Source of the DNA: Streptomyces bottropensis ATCC 25435
Lineage (GTDB): Bacteria; Actinomycetota; Actinomycetes; Streptomycetales; Streptomycetaceae
Assembly (NCBI RefSeq): GCF_000383595.1
Contig: NZ_KB911581.1
Coordinates: 1,763,242 to 1,827,241 of the forward strand
Direction of reading: 5' to 3'
DNA: 64,000 nt
The notes under the pieces: model-generated
Databases searched by the model: none
Seen by the model: the letters and a program-made list of their open reading frames with translations, nothing else
Told to the model about the DNA's origin: nothing
Part shown: piece after piece, positions 56,093 through 64,000 of the stretch
Layout of the letters: each line of letters begins with the position of its first letter
How positions within the stretch are numbered: position 1 is the stretch's first letter
Translations under genes and position numbers: made by a program

Positions 56093-57541
56093 CTAGCTGT
56101 TGCCGTTCGAGCGGCCGAAGAACTCGATCTCCGCTATCGCGACCTGCTTCTTGTCGTCGGCGCCGTAGGAGGAGCGGATGGTGAAGCGGACGGACTTGGC
56201 GTCGCCCACGCGGAACTTGCGGCTCTGGCCGCCGGCGGCCTGGTCGAGGGTGAGGATCTTGGTGGACCTGGAGCCGTCGGCGGCGGTGATGGTCGCCTCG
56301 ATGCGGTGCGGGCGCGCCGACTCCGCGCGCTGGTCCGCCTGCTTGGAGACGCCCGGCGTGATGACCACGTCCAGCAGCCGGGTGGGCTCCTCGAATTCGG
56401 CCTCCAGCCACTCTCCCTCGCCGGACTGGGTCACACCCGGGCCCCACCACGTGTTGCTGTACGTGTCGAAGGCCAGGTCCGGCTTGTGTCCGGGGAACGA
56501 GCGGGACGCCTTGAAGCTGTCCGGGACGACCGACGCGCGCTTGGCGAAGTGGTCGCGGGCCGCCCGGTAGCCGTCGTCGGCCTGGAAGGCCAGGGTGACG
56601 ATCAGGGTGAGGACGAGGGCGGCGACCACCCAGTTGAGGATCCGGCCGAAGCCGCGGCGCAGACGGGGGCGGTCACCGGCCCACGGGGTCTGCGTGTCGC
56701 GGCCGTTCAGCATCCGGCGCCACCACGGGAGCCGCCCCGGTGTCTGCGCACGGCCGGCCATGGGCATCGCGCAGCGCGCGCAGAAGTGCCGGTCCGGCCG
56801 GGTGGGGGTCCCGCACCACGGGCAGGGCACACCACCCTCCGTGCCGAACTCCGGCCCAGGGGTACGCACTTGAGGCCGTTGCACGTCCGGGCGGCCCGGC
56901 AGCACGGGCGCGACGGCCGGCTCCGCGGGTGCACGGGGCTCGGGGTCGGCGACCGGGACGAGGAGCGACCTGGCCCGGTCGGCGTCGGAAGGGGAAGGGG
57001 AGGGGGCGGGAGCCGGGGGTGGTGAGGCCGGTGTCGGGAGGGGCGTGGTGGGGGCCTCGTCGTCGGGGTGCGGGGCCGGGTGGGGCGTGGCGGTCACCGC
57101 CGGGGCGGTGGCGGCCGGGGGCGCGGCCGGCGACGGGGCGGGGGCGGTGGCGGCGGGGGGCGCGTCCGTGCGGACCGCCGTGCCGGTGTCGGGGGTGGCC
57201 GCGGTCGTCGCCGTCTGAGCCGAGTCGTGACCGGTGCGGGCCGTGCCCGTGCCGGCGCCCGGCAGAGCGAAGGCGTCCCAGCCGCGCTCGTCGTCGGCCG
57301 GTGCGCTCCCGGCGGGAACCGGGGCCGGGGCACTCGTACGTGCCGCGTCCGTGTCCGCGGGGGCGGCGGCCGGGCGGTCGTCGGCCTCGCTCCTGGCGCT
57401 GCCCGTGGTCGCTCGGGCCGGGGTTCCGGACCAGCCGAGCACCGCGCCGCAGGCGTCGCAGAAGGACTGGCCGGGCTCCCCGCGGGTTCCGCATTCGGCG
57501 CAGCTCTGGGCCTGGCCGGTGCCGGGGGTCGGGCTGGTCAT
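56093..57541 (-). CDS. Zinc-ribbon, single-TM, discoidin-domain membrane protein (CisA-like) of contractile injection system
   Basis: 482 residues in a distinctive order. A zinc ribbon (Cys14, 17, 28, 31), a disordered Ala/Pro/Thr-rich stretch (about 40-235), a second zinc ribbon (Cys240, 243, 254, 257), a basic patch (RLRRGFGR), one membrane helix (about 302-319, ILNWVVAALVLTLIVTLAF) and a C-terminal F5/8-type-C (discoidin/galactose-binding) domain outside (FDTYSNTWWGPGV, RLLDVVITPGVS, RFTIRSSYG, AEIEFFG). The ATG overlaps the tail protein I stop (ATGA), so it is the last gene of the injection-system operon. The layout resembles the membrane adaptor CisA proposed to recruit the cytoplasmic Streptomyces system to the membrane. 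Role inferred from topology and position. Confidence 0.8.
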   Translation of the reverse strand: MTSPTPGTGQAQSCAECGTRGEPGQSFCDACGAVLGWSGTPARATTGSARSEADDRPAAAPADTDAARTSAPAPVPAGSAPADDERGWDAFALPGAGTGTARTGHDSAQTATTAATPDTGTAVRTDAPPAATAPAPSPAAPPAATAPAVTATPHPAPHPDDEAPTTPLPTPASPPPAPAPSPSPSDADRARSLLVPVADPEPRAPAEPAVAPVLPGRPDVQRPQVRTPGPEFGTEGGVPCPWCGTPTRPDRHFCARCAMPMAGRAQTPGRLPWWRRMLNGRDTQTPWAGDRPRLRRGFGRILNWVVAALVLTLIVTLAFQADDGYRAARDHFAKRASVVPDSFKASRSFPGHKPDLAFDTYSNTWWGPGVTQSGEGEWLEAEFEEPTRLLDVVITPGVSKQADQRAESARPHRIEATITAADGSRSTKILTLDQAAGGQSRKFRVGDAKSVRFTIRSSYGADDKKQVAIAEIEFFGRSNGNS

Positions 57542-58095
57542 CTCTCGGGGATCCTTTCGGCGGCGGTCACCTGGACCGTGTAGGGCATGTGGGCGGGGCG
57601 GGCGGCGGCGACGAGGCTGTCCAGCCGGTGTTCGTCCGCGGGGGTGGGGTCGGGCAGGCGCAGGGTCACGTGCAGGCGCGGGCGGGTTTCCCCGGGGACC
57701 GGGCCGAGGGGACGGGCGTCCCAGGCGGCGGCGCCGCTCTCGGTGATCTCCGGGGTCACGCCGAACACCAGGCGTACGGCCTCGGACAGGCCGCGCCGGG
57801 TGCCGCGTACGCGGTGCAGATACGCGGCGGCGGCGACCGCGGCGCGCAGCCGCGCCTCCGGTTCCGTGCCGTCGGTCTCGGCGCCCACCCAGCCGGCGAG
57901 CCACTGGGTGAAGTCCACGGGGGCGAGGGACGGCCTGAAGTAGGAGTCCAGGCAGTCGAGGACGGACAGGATCGGGGCGATGACGTCGTCCAGACCGCCG
58001 ACGAAGCGCTGGGCGAGGTCGTCGTCGGCGAAGACGGCGGGGAGCATCGCGCCGATGGGGTGCGAGGAGCCGAGACCGTCGATGGAGCCCCTCAC
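57538..58095 (-). CDS. Phage-tail-like baseplate protein I (P2 gpI type)
   Basis: 185 residues of the tail protein I family that sits in the baseplate wedge. Recognisable stretches are MLPAVFADDDLAQRFVGGLD, DDVIAPILSVLDCLDSYFRP, LAGWVGAETDG and VRGTRRGLSEAVRLVFGVTPEI, which is typical of the contractile-system version. The GTG start has GGGAGG 9 bases upstream. It follows the baseplate J gene after 34 bases and overlaps the membrane-protein gene by 4 bases. Confidence 0.9.
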   Translation of the reverse strand: MRGSIDGLGSSHPIGAMLPAVFADDDLAQRFVGGLDDVIAPILSVLDCLDSYFRPSLAPVDFTQWLAGWVGAETDGTEPEARLRAAVAAAAYLHRVRGTRRGLSEAVRLVFGVTPEITESGAAAWDARPLGPVPGETRPRLHVTLRLPDPTPADEHRLDSLVAAARPAHMPYTVQVTAAERIPER

Positions 58096-58129
58096 CGGCG
58101 CTCGCCTCCCGCGTCCGGGAGCCCCGGAC

Positions 58130-60088
58130 TCACGGCTTGTCCCCGATCACGCGGACCCGGTGGTCGAAGGAGAACACCAGCGACGGGGGCGAGAGGTCGA
58201 TACGGTTGGTGGGGTCGCCCCGTTTGCCGGTGAGCGGGTCGGCCGGGTGCAGCTGGACGTCGTCGACGAGTTCGACGCCGGGCACCCGCTGGAGGACGGC
58301 GAAGACCTCGCCGGACTGGACCGGGCGGCCGAAGGGCCAGCCGCGGCCGTCGGCGCCGCCGGTCAGCGGGTCGAGGTGGCGGTAGAGCGCGTCATGGGCC
58401 TGACGGCGCACCCGGTCGGTGTCGGTGCCCCGGAAGGCGTGCAGCGTCGCGACGACGGTGACGCCCTGGTAGAAGGGCGGGCCGACGGCCAACCGCGTGC
58501 CGATCAGGCGCCGTTCGTCCAGATGGCGGGTGATGCGGCGCAACAGCCCGTCGCCGGGCACCAGTTGCTCGAAGCGCAGTCGGCCCCCCGGGTCGGGAAC
58601 CGCCTGCGGGACCACCAGCACCCGCACCGCGTACGCCCCGTGCTCGCCCTCCTCGCCCTCCAGGCAGGTGATGCGGGCGGTCTCGGGGGCCGCGCGGCGG
58701 GCGAGTTCCTCGTAGTCCCGCAGGGTCACCGCGCGCTCCTGGGCGCGCAGCGTGATCGGCGCCCGGACCTTCGCCTCCTCCACGGTCTCCGCGTCCACAC
58801 CGCCGCGCGCCGCCTCCCGGTTGACGACCTCGGAGACGTACGGGACGGAGGTGCGCAGCACCCGGATGGCGCCTCGGGCCACGTTCCCGGCCCGGCCGCC
58901 GCCGGTGCGATAGCGCACGGCGCGGATGACGGCGCCCTTGGGGGCGACGGCCCCGTACGCGCGCAGGGTGCCGTCGGGCTCCCGTACCGCCGGACCGAAG
59001 GCGATCTCGCCGGTGGCGGAGTCCAGGGTGATGTGGCGGTCGTAGGAGGTGGACGCGGCGAAGGACGGGACGACGTCCCAGTCGGTCCAGCCGTCGTGCT
59101 CGGCGGTCTGCAGCAGCACGGGCGGGGTGTCGCCCACCACCGGGTAGTGGGCGAGGCGCAGCCGCTGACCGGGCAGACCGGTGGACTCGCCGAGGGCCTC
59201 GTCGTAGACGGTCTCGGCGTGGACGGCGGTCGTGGTGCCGCCGATGGTGAAGGCCTCGGCGGCGCGGACGGTCGGCGAGGTGGTGTAGAAGGGCTGGCCG
59301 GGCAGGGGTTCGGTGACCCGGCAGCGCAGCCAGCCGGCCTCCTGACCGCCGGTGCGGGACAGGGTGTGCCCGCCGGGCATGTGCAGGATCACCTCGCCCG
59401 GCCGGTTCAGGCCGCCCGTGCCGTCACGGTCGACCTCGCACTCCGTCCAGCCGTCCTCGGTCCACGCCTCCCAGACCAGCGGCGGCTGCCGCGGGTCCAC
59501 GCCGACGCCGTCGACCACACTGTCCAGCTCCAGCACGATCGCGCAGTACGGGACGGCGGCGGTGAGCCCGAACAGCACACCGTCGCCGGGCCGCGGGGAC
59601 TCGGCGAAGCACATCAGGTCCTTGCCCTCGGCGAGGTCGGCCGTCCGGTCGCTCACCGGCTCACCGGGCCGCTGGGTCACCAGGTGGCGCAACGCGCAGG
59701 GCACGACGGACAGTTCGCGCTCGGTGGCGAAGACGACCGCGTCCTCGCTCTCGGTGCGCAGCGTGGCCACCTCGGTGCCCACCGGCAGCGGCACCGGCTC
59801 CTCCTGCGGCGCCGACAGCCAGAAGGTCACGTCCGTACGGGCGGCCGAGGGCGGGAAGAGGGTGATGCCCACCAGGTCCAGGAACGCCAGATGGTTCTTC
59901 TCCGGCACCCGGTTGAGCCGGTAGACGATCTGGTCGGCCATGTGGGCGACCGTCTCCACCAGGGTGACACCGGGGTCGGAGACGTTGTGGTCGGTCCACT
60001 CCGGCGCCCGCTGCTGGATGTAGCGCTTGGCGTCGTCCACGAACTGCTGGAAACGCCGGTCGTCGAGGTTCGGGGAGGGCAGGGCCAT
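58130..60088 (-). CDS. Baseplate assembly protein J (gp6/J-like)
   Basis: 652 residues, baseplate wedge component of the contractile injection system. The N-terminus (MALPSPNLDDRRFQQFVDDA, YIQQRAPEWTDHNVSDPGVT) and the middle (VNREAARGGVDAETVEEAK, APITLRAQERAVTLRDYEEL) match the J family of extracellular/cytoplasmic injection systems, which is larger than phage P2 J. The ATG overlaps the gp25 stop (TGATG). Followed by protein I. Confidence 0.92.
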   Translation of the reverse strand: MALPSPNLDDRRFQQFVDDAKRYIQQRAPEWTDHNVSDPGVTLVETVAHMADQIVYRLNRVPEKNHLAFLDLVGITLFPPSAARTDVTFWLSAPQEEPVPLPVGTEVATLRTESEDAVVFATERELSVVPCALRHLVTQRPGEPVSDRTADLAEGKDLMCFAESPRPGDGVLFGLTAAVPYCAIVLELDSVVDGVGVDPRQPPLVWEAWTEDGWTECEVDRDGTGGLNRPGEVILHMPGGHTLSRTGGQEAGWLRCRVTEPLPGQPFYTTSPTVRAAEAFTIGGTTTAVHAETVYDEALGESTGLPGQRLRLAHYPVVGDTPPVLLQTAEHDGWTDWDVVPSFAASTSYDRHITLDSATGEIAFGPAVREPDGTLRAYGAVAPKGAVIRAVRYRTGGGRAGNVARGAIRVLRTSVPYVSEVVNREAARGGVDAETVEEAKVRAPITLRAQERAVTLRDYEELARRAAPETARITCLEGEEGEHGAYAVRVLVVPQAVPDPGGRLRFEQLVPGDGLLRRITRHLDERRLIGTRLAVGPPFYQGVTVVATLHAFRGTDTDRVRRQAHDALYRHLDPLTGGADGRGWPFGRPVQSGEVFAVLQRVPGVELVDDVQLHPADPLTGKRGDPTNRIDLSPPSLVFSFDHRVRVIGDKP

Positions 60089-60531
60089 CAGCGGTCGCTT
60101 TCGGGACGGTCGGAGCCATCGGGAGCGAGGTCCGGCTCGTCGTGGGAGGGGATGACGTAGAACGGGAAGACCAGGCTGCGCGGGTTGTTGGTGCCGCGGA
60201 TCGCGTAGCGGACGTCGATGAACAGGACGCCCTGGTCGGCGCCCGCCGTCACCTCGACGTCGGTCACCTCGATCCGCGGCTCCCAGCGGTCGAGGCTCGT
60301 GTACACCTCGTGCTGGATACGGCCGGCCGTGGCCTCGTTGACCGGCGCGAACACCAGGTCGTGGATGGCGCAGCCGAACTCGGGGCGCATCGGCCGCTCG
60401 CCCGGCGCGGTGGCCAGGACGAGCCGGATGGCCTCCTCGACCTCGCGCTCCCCGCTGACCAGGGCGATGCCCCCGGTGGGCCCGATGCGCAGCGGGAACG
60501 CCCAGCCGGATCCGACGAACTGCTCGGCCAT
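60088..60531 (-). CDS. gp25/GPW-like baseplate protein
   Basis: 147 residues, a lysozyme-fold wedge protein of contractile tails. Characteristic stretches are GSGWAFPLRIGPTGGIALVS, REVEEAIRLVLATAPGERPM, EFGCAIHDLVFAPVN and YAIRGTNNPRSLVFPFYV. ATG at 60531. 127 bases without a gene separate it from the spike gene; this gap is G-rich with repeated GTGGGC-like units (about 60580-60659) and is too short for a PAAR gene. Its stop overlaps the J start. Confidence 0.92.
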   Translation of the reverse strand: MAEQFVGSGWAFPLRIGPTGGIALVSGEREVEEAIRLVLATAPGERPMRPEFGCAIHDLVFAPVNEATAGRIQHEVYTSLDRWEPRIEVTDVEVTAGADQGVLFIDVRYAIRGTNNPRSLVFPFYVIPSHDEPDLAPDGSDRPESDR

Positions 60532-60658
60532 CAGCGGGCCACCCCTCTTTCTGGGACGTACGACTTCTCGGCCGACGTGTGGACATGTGGGCAGGTGGGG
60601 CGTGTGGGCACGTGGGGGGCGCGGCGCGGGTGCGCGGTGGGCGTGCGGGCGGTGGGCG

Positions 60659-62575
60659 TCACGGGATCGGATACGGCTTCTTGTTGACGAGCACGATGCC
60701 CGTGATGTCGACATTGGCCGCCCGCAGCGCCGCCTGGCCGACCGCGTTGATCTGCACGGTTCCGGCCGCGCTGATCGTCGCGGCCCCGGCCGCGCTCATG
60801 GTGAGGGCGCCCACGGCGTTCACGTTGACCGCGCCGCCGAGCGACCGGAGGCCGACGATGCCCTGGCCCTGGAGGTTGAGGGGGCCGCCGCTGCGGATGG
60901 TCACGGACCGGCGCGCGCTCAGCGTCAGATCGGTCCCGGCCTTGACCGACACCGAGGTGCCGCCGGTGATGGAGACGGCACCCTTGCTGTCCACGGTGAT
61001 CTCGGTCTTCGTCCGGTCGAGGTTGATGATCAGCCGGTCGTTGCCGGTGGCGAGGCGCACGCCCTGCTTGCGCAGGCCGGTCTGCTGGCTGAGCAGGTCG
61101 ACCCGGTTGCCCTCCCGGTCGGACAGGGTGTGGCGGATCGCCTTCTTCTTGACCGGGTCGTGCAGGTGCACGTCCTTCACGGGGGTCGGCTTGTCGACGC
61201 CGTTGTAGAGGCCGCCGATGACGAACGGGTGGTCGAGCGCACCGCGGTCGAAGGCGACCAGCACCTCGTCGCCGACGTCCAACGGGAAGATTCCGCCGCC
61301 GGCCTTGCCGCCCAGCTGCACGGTCCGCGTCCAGTCACTGACGTACGCGTCGTCCAGCCACGGGAACTGCAGCTTCACCCTGCCCTGCTTCAGCGGATCC
61401 TGGACGTCGGTGACGAGGGCGTTGGCGACACTGGGCAGCCGCGGGGCCGCCGTACCGCCGCCCGAGGTCAGCCCGAACAGCGAGCGCCACTGCCGGCCGC
61501 TGACGGTCACCCACGTCTCGTAGTGGCTGCCGTCGCCGAAGGTGTGCCGTACGGACGTGCAGGTGTACTTGCCCTCGAACGGGGCGCCCACGTCGGAGAG
61601 CGTGATCGGCACACCGGGGCGCAGCAGCGGGTTGCCGCGCACCATGACCTCCAGCTCGGCGAAGGCGGAGGTGATGTCGTCGGCGAGGGAGCCGGCGGCG
61701 TGCGTGACCTCGCTCTGCAGGTCGTACGGCGTGTCCGTCTCGACCAGTTTGGCGGCCTTGAAGGGGGTCGCCGCCTTCTGCGGGGTGGTGCCGATGGCGA
61801 TACCGGGGTTGGCGTCGGCCTTCGTCGTCGCGGTGAGCTTCTTCTTCGTCGTGACGTTCCAGCCGCGCGCCTCGACCTTGCCGACCTGGTCGGCGGCGGT
61901 GACGGCGGCCCGGCAGCGCAGGATGTCCACGCCGGCCTTCAGCTCGTAGGGGTTCTTCCGGCCGGGGGCGCTCGACGCGGGCGCGCCGGACGCCGGCTTC
62001 GGCCTGACGAACTGGAACTTCCCCTTGGCGTCCAGCGACATCACCATCTCGTTCTCGTCGGCGAGCCGCGCGAGGAAGTCCCAGTCCGTCACGTTGGACT
62101 GGCTGATGAAGTCGTAGACGGTCTTGGTGGACTGCACCTGACCGATCGGGACGCCGTTCATCGCGGCCAGCTTGCGGGCGATGTCGGCGGCCGTCTGGTT
62201 GCGGTACGCCGCCACCCTGCGCACCCGCATCAGCCGGTGGCCGGCGTCGTAGCCGCGCACGACGGTGAAGGTGCCGGTGCCGTCGTAGTCGGTCTCCATC
62301 CCGGTGACCTCGCCGGTGAACACCGGGCTGCCCGCGCCCTGTCCGCCGGCCACGGGCGAGATGACGACCAGGGAGCCGAATCTGACGTTCAGTTTGCCCA
62401 GCAGCAGCCCGTGCGGGTCCCGGAAGGTGAGCCTAAACGCGCCGGGCACCCCGGCCCCGAGGTCGACCCAGCCGCCGACCAGCAGGTCGGCGTAGTCGGT
62501 CGGCAGCTCCCTGCCGTCGATGGTGACCCGGATGATGTTGGAGAAGGACGGGTTTCCCGCCTCGGATCCGCCCAT
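60659..62575 (-). CDS. VgrG-type spike/hub protein
   Basis: 638 residues, the trimeric spike at the tip. The N-terminal hub region (VTIDGRELPTDYADLLVGGW; YDFISQSNVTDWDFLARLAD) resembles gp27/VgrG. An OB-fold follows (VTDVQDPLKQGRVKLQFPWL, GDEVLVAFDRGALDHPFVIG), then a C-terminal beta-helix needle of short alternating repeats (GAVSITGGTSVSVKAGTDLT, AAGAATISAAGTVQINAVGQ). There is no added effector domain after the needle. The ATG overlaps the LysM-gene stop by one base (TGATG). Confidence 0.93.
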   Translation of the reverse strand: MGGSEAGNPSFSNIIRVTIDGRELPTDYADLLVGGWVDLGAGVPGAFRLTFRDPHGLLLGKLNVRFGSLVVISPVAGGQGAGSPVFTGEVTGMETDYDGTGTFTVVRGYDAGHRLMRVRRVAAYRNQTAADIARKLAAMNGVPIGQVQSTKTVYDFISQSNVTDWDFLARLADENEMVMSLDAKGKFQFVRPKPASGAPASSAPGRKNPYELKAGVDILRCRAAVTAADQVGKVEARGWNVTTKKKLTATTKADANPGIAIGTTPQKAATPFKAAKLVETDTPYDLQSEVTHAAGSLADDITSAFAELEVMVRGNPLLRPGVPITLSDVGAPFEGKYTCTSVRHTFGDGSHYETWVTVSGRQWRSLFGLTSGGGTAAPRLPSVANALVTDVQDPLKQGRVKLQFPWLDDAYVSDWTRTVQLGGKAGGGIFPLDVGDEVLVAFDRGALDHPFVIGGLYNGVDKPTPVKDVHLHDPVKKKAIRHTLSDREGNRVDLLSQQTGLRKQGVRLATGNDRLIINLDRTKTEITVDSKGAVSITGGTSVSVKAGTDLTLSARRSVTIRSGGPLNLQGQGIVGLRSLGGAVNVNAVGALTMSAAGAATISAAGTVQINAVGQAALRAANVDITGIVLVNKKPYPIP

Positions 62576-63303
62576 CAGGGACCCACCTCTCCGGCCGCCG
62601 GGAGGACGAGTTCGGTGCCGGTGGGCAGATGGGTGGGGTCGTCGATGCCGTTGGCCTCCGCGATCGCCCGCCACGCGGACGCGTTCCCGTACTCCCGCCA
62701 CGCCAGCGACTGCAACGAGTCGCCCGCCACGACCCGGTGCACACTGCGCGCGGTGAGCGCGCCCGAGGTCGGGTTCTGCCCCTCGGTCCGGCTGGGGATC
62801 TCGTGCAGCGTCATCCGGCAGGCGGCCCGGATCGGCACACCGGTCGTCCCGAACAGGGAGTACGTGACGTCCACGGAGCTGACGTACGCCGTGAAACGCG
62901 CGGTCGAGAACGACCCCCACTGGAACACCACCCACGGCGGTGACGGCTGCTTGGCGGCGAGGCTCTTGGCCGTCACCTCGCAGCACGACAGCAGCGACTC
63001 GACCTTCTTCAGCACGGTGGTGCCGCTCGGCTTGTCGGAGGAGTCGAGAAAGATCTCGACGTTCATCTCCCGGGGGTCGGGCCCCATGAACTCCGGCAGC
63101 GCGCCGTCGCGCACCGCCGCGCTCGTCGTCCGCTTCCACTGGGCGCCCTGGCGCAGTGTCAGCTCGGAGGGGTTGAACTCGAAGTTGAACGTCTTCTTCA
63201 GCCCGCCCGGGGTGGTGCTCGTCCCCACCGGCGGCTCGTGAATGGCCAGGGTGGCCCGCACGAGACTCTTGCCCGCGCCGCCGCCCTTGCTGCCCTTCGC
63301 CAT
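62575..63303 (-). CDS. LysM-domain hub protein of contractile injection system
   Basis: 242 residues. Residues 30-160 (KKTFNFEFNPSELTLRQGAQ, FMGPDPREMNVEIFLDSS) form the CIS tube/spike-junction domain. The C-terminus is a LysM domain (VHRVVAGDSLQSLAWREYGN ... THLPTGTELVLP). Homologues of this type in eCIS and phage (gp53-like) connect the tube base with the spike. The leader is Gly/Lys-rich. 16 bases after the tube gene; coupled to the spike gene. Confidence 0.92.
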   Translation of the reverse strand: MAKGSKGGGAGKSLVRATLAIHEPPVGTSTTPGGLKKTFNFEFNPSELTLRQGAQWKRTTSAAVRDGALPEFMGPDPREMNVEIFLDSSDKPSGTTVLKKVESLLSCCEVTAKSLAAKQPSPPWVVFQWGSFSTARFTAYVSSVDVTYSLFGTTGVPIRAACRMTLHEIPSRTEGQNPTSGALTARSVHRVVAGDSLQSLAWREYGNASAWRAIAEANGIDDPTHLPTGTELVLPAAGEVGP

Positions 63304-63319
63304 GGTCTGTCCCCGCCCC

Positions 63320-63745
63320 TCAGTCCGTGAACCCGTGGTGCGCGATCTCCAGCACCTCGGTCGCCACGCTCGGGTTGGACGGATCCAGGGACGGCCCCTG
63401 CCAGCTCACCGGCAGGACGTCGATGAGCCCCCAGTGCGCCACCTCCGAGCCGTCCGCGCGCAGCGCCGCGATCTGGGCCGTCGGCCGCTTCACGCCCGTC
63501 GCGACGGACGAGATCCACGCGGCGACCTTCGCCGTGTCCGGCGTCAGCGGCCTCGTCAGCCGGATGTTCGAGAACGTCACCCGCGACGGGAGCTGCCAGA
63601 CGAACCCGTTGTTCCCGCCCTCCTGGCGGTGCTCGATCTCCACGGTCGAGGACAGCCCTTCGCACCCGTTGAAGTAACCGAGGCTCTCGCCGTCGATCGT
63701 CAGCGTGAAGAAGATGGTGGAGCCCGGGTCGAGATCGCGGGACAT
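63320..63745 (-). CDS. Tail-tube protein (gp19/Hcp-like)
   Basis: 141 residues of the T4 gp19-like tube family: ATG at 63745, PGSTIFFTLTIDGESLGYFN, GCEGLSSTVEIEHRQEGGNN, RVTFSNIRLTRPLTPDTAKV and the terminal VATEVLEIAHHGFTD. Position next to the LysM hub suggests the tube-initiator rather than the main tube protein, which is probably encoded with the sheath to the right of the window. 42 bases separate it from the partial gene upstream. Confidence 0.92.
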   Translation of the reverse strand: MSRDLDPGSTIFFTLTIDGESLGYFNGCEGLSSTVEIEHRQEGGNNGFVWQLPSRVTFSNIRLTRPLTPDTAKVAAWISSVATGVKRPTAQIAALRADGSEVAHWGLIDVLPVSWQGPSLDPSNPSVATEVLEIAHHGFTD

Positions 63746-63787
63746 CTGGGAAGGGCCTTTCTGGTGGTGCGGGGCGGTCGGGGGCGG

Positions 63788-64000
63788 TCAGTGGCGGGGG
63801 TCGCGGAGTCTGCCGACGCGCTCGCGGTCGAGGCGGAGTTCGGTGCGGACGAGACGAGTGATGCGGCCGATGAGCTTGTGGGTCAGTTCGTCGAGCTGGA
63901 AGTCGGTGAGGGAGCGGGGGTCGAACGGGGGGCCGGGGGAGTCGTTCTCCGCCGCGCGGGAGGTGGATGCGGTGGGGGTGGTGGGCGTGGCGGTTGCTGG
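63788..64000 (-). CDS. C-terminal part of an unidentified injection-system gene, cut by right edge
   Basis: An open frame reads in from beyond base 64000 and stops at 63788. The visible 70 residues are a Thr/Ala/Pro-rich linker and then a helical, basic end (SLTDFQLDELTHKLIGRITR, LVRTELRLDRERVGRLRDPRH). Short proteins with such a C-terminus are found between tube and sheath genes in actinobacterial injection-system loci, but I do not know their function. The frame has strong third-position GC and lies in the same orientation as the operon. Confidence 0.7.
   Translation of the reverse strand, partial: PATATPTTPTASTSRAAENDSPGPPFDPRSLTDFQLDELTHKLIGRITRLVRTELRLDRERVGRLRDPRH

Noticed and set aside
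60532..60658. PAAR tip gene between spike and gp25
   Set aside because: Only 127 bases, G-rich, no open frame with PAAR motifs.
62433..62435. Possible TTA (bldA-dependent) leucine codon in the spike gene
   Set aside because: The bases are out of frame; the codons read TTT AGG there.
56093..64000. Remnant prophage
   Set aside because: The J protein and LysM hub are of the injection-system type, a membrane adaptor-like gene ends the operon, and no integrase, lysis or capsid gene is visible. Not fully excluded without the sequence to the right.

Overview
The window is chromosomal DNA of a Streptomyces or very close relative. It has very high GC, many GTG and TTG starts, G/C at third codon positions, and Streptomyces gene families. 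From memory, the order ackA-pta-pfkA, a sugar ABC operon, merR/trx/helD, glgB-mak-treS-glgE/glgP, two M4 proteases, ABC exporters, glgX, two L,D-transpeptidases, a ScARP-like toxin and an EF-hand protein follows the S. coelicolor SCO5424 to SCO5465 stretch. No rRNA, tRNA, insertion sequence or CRISPR array was seen.

Layout. 1-4566: acetate/acetyl-phosphate metabolism (ackA, partial at the left edge; pta) divergent from a phosphofructokinase. 4601-9176: an HTH regulator, an FMN/F420-type oxidoreductase, and a sugar ABC operon (binding protein plus two permeases, no ATPase). 9309-13577: a DcuS/DcuR-type two-component system facing a DctA-type dicarboxylate symporter across a spacer that holds an array of about twelve small palindromes. 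13614-18576: tandem terminators, merR-thioredoxin pair, HelD-type helicase, unusual P450. 18693-31865: the GlgE alpha-glucan/trehalose pathway (glgE-treS-mak-glgB, divergent glgP), with a secreted subtilase between glgE and glgP. 31919-36594: a DUF1990 protein and two paralogous secreted thermolysin-type proteases. 36870-44790: four ABC exporter half-transporters forming two asymmetric heterodimers, plus a small Cys-containing protein. 44869-56006: glgX, two L,D-transpeptidase lipoproteins, enoyl-CoA hydratase, an anti-sigma-type ATPase, a beta-propeller lipoprotein, a secreted Scabin/ScARP-type ADP-ribosyltransferase, an acetyltransferase, a wrecked merR gene, an EF-hand protein and an F420-dependent-oxidoreductase-type protein.

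56093-64000 (minus strand, running off the right edge) is the distal half of a contractile injection system locus. Reading downstream it has the C-terminus of an unidentified gene, a tail-tube protein, a LysM hub protein, a VgrG-type spike, gp25, baseplate J, tail protein I and finally a zinc-ribbon/single-TM/discoidin membrane protein resembling the proposed membrane adaptor CisA. Several of the junctions are translationally coupled. Sheath, main tube and ATPase would lie beyond base 64000.

Metabolic logic: glgE, treS, mak, glgB, glgP and glgX together interconvert trehalose, maltose-1-phosphate and alpha-glucan. Most other genes concern the cell surface (transpeptidases, proteases, lipoproteins, exporters). 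The most unusual signals are the contractile system with its membrane protein, the covarying palindrome array before the symporter, the histone-like tail on GlgB, the ScARP-type toxin, an exporter pair with complementary loss of ATP-site motifs, and a P450 without an ExxR motif.
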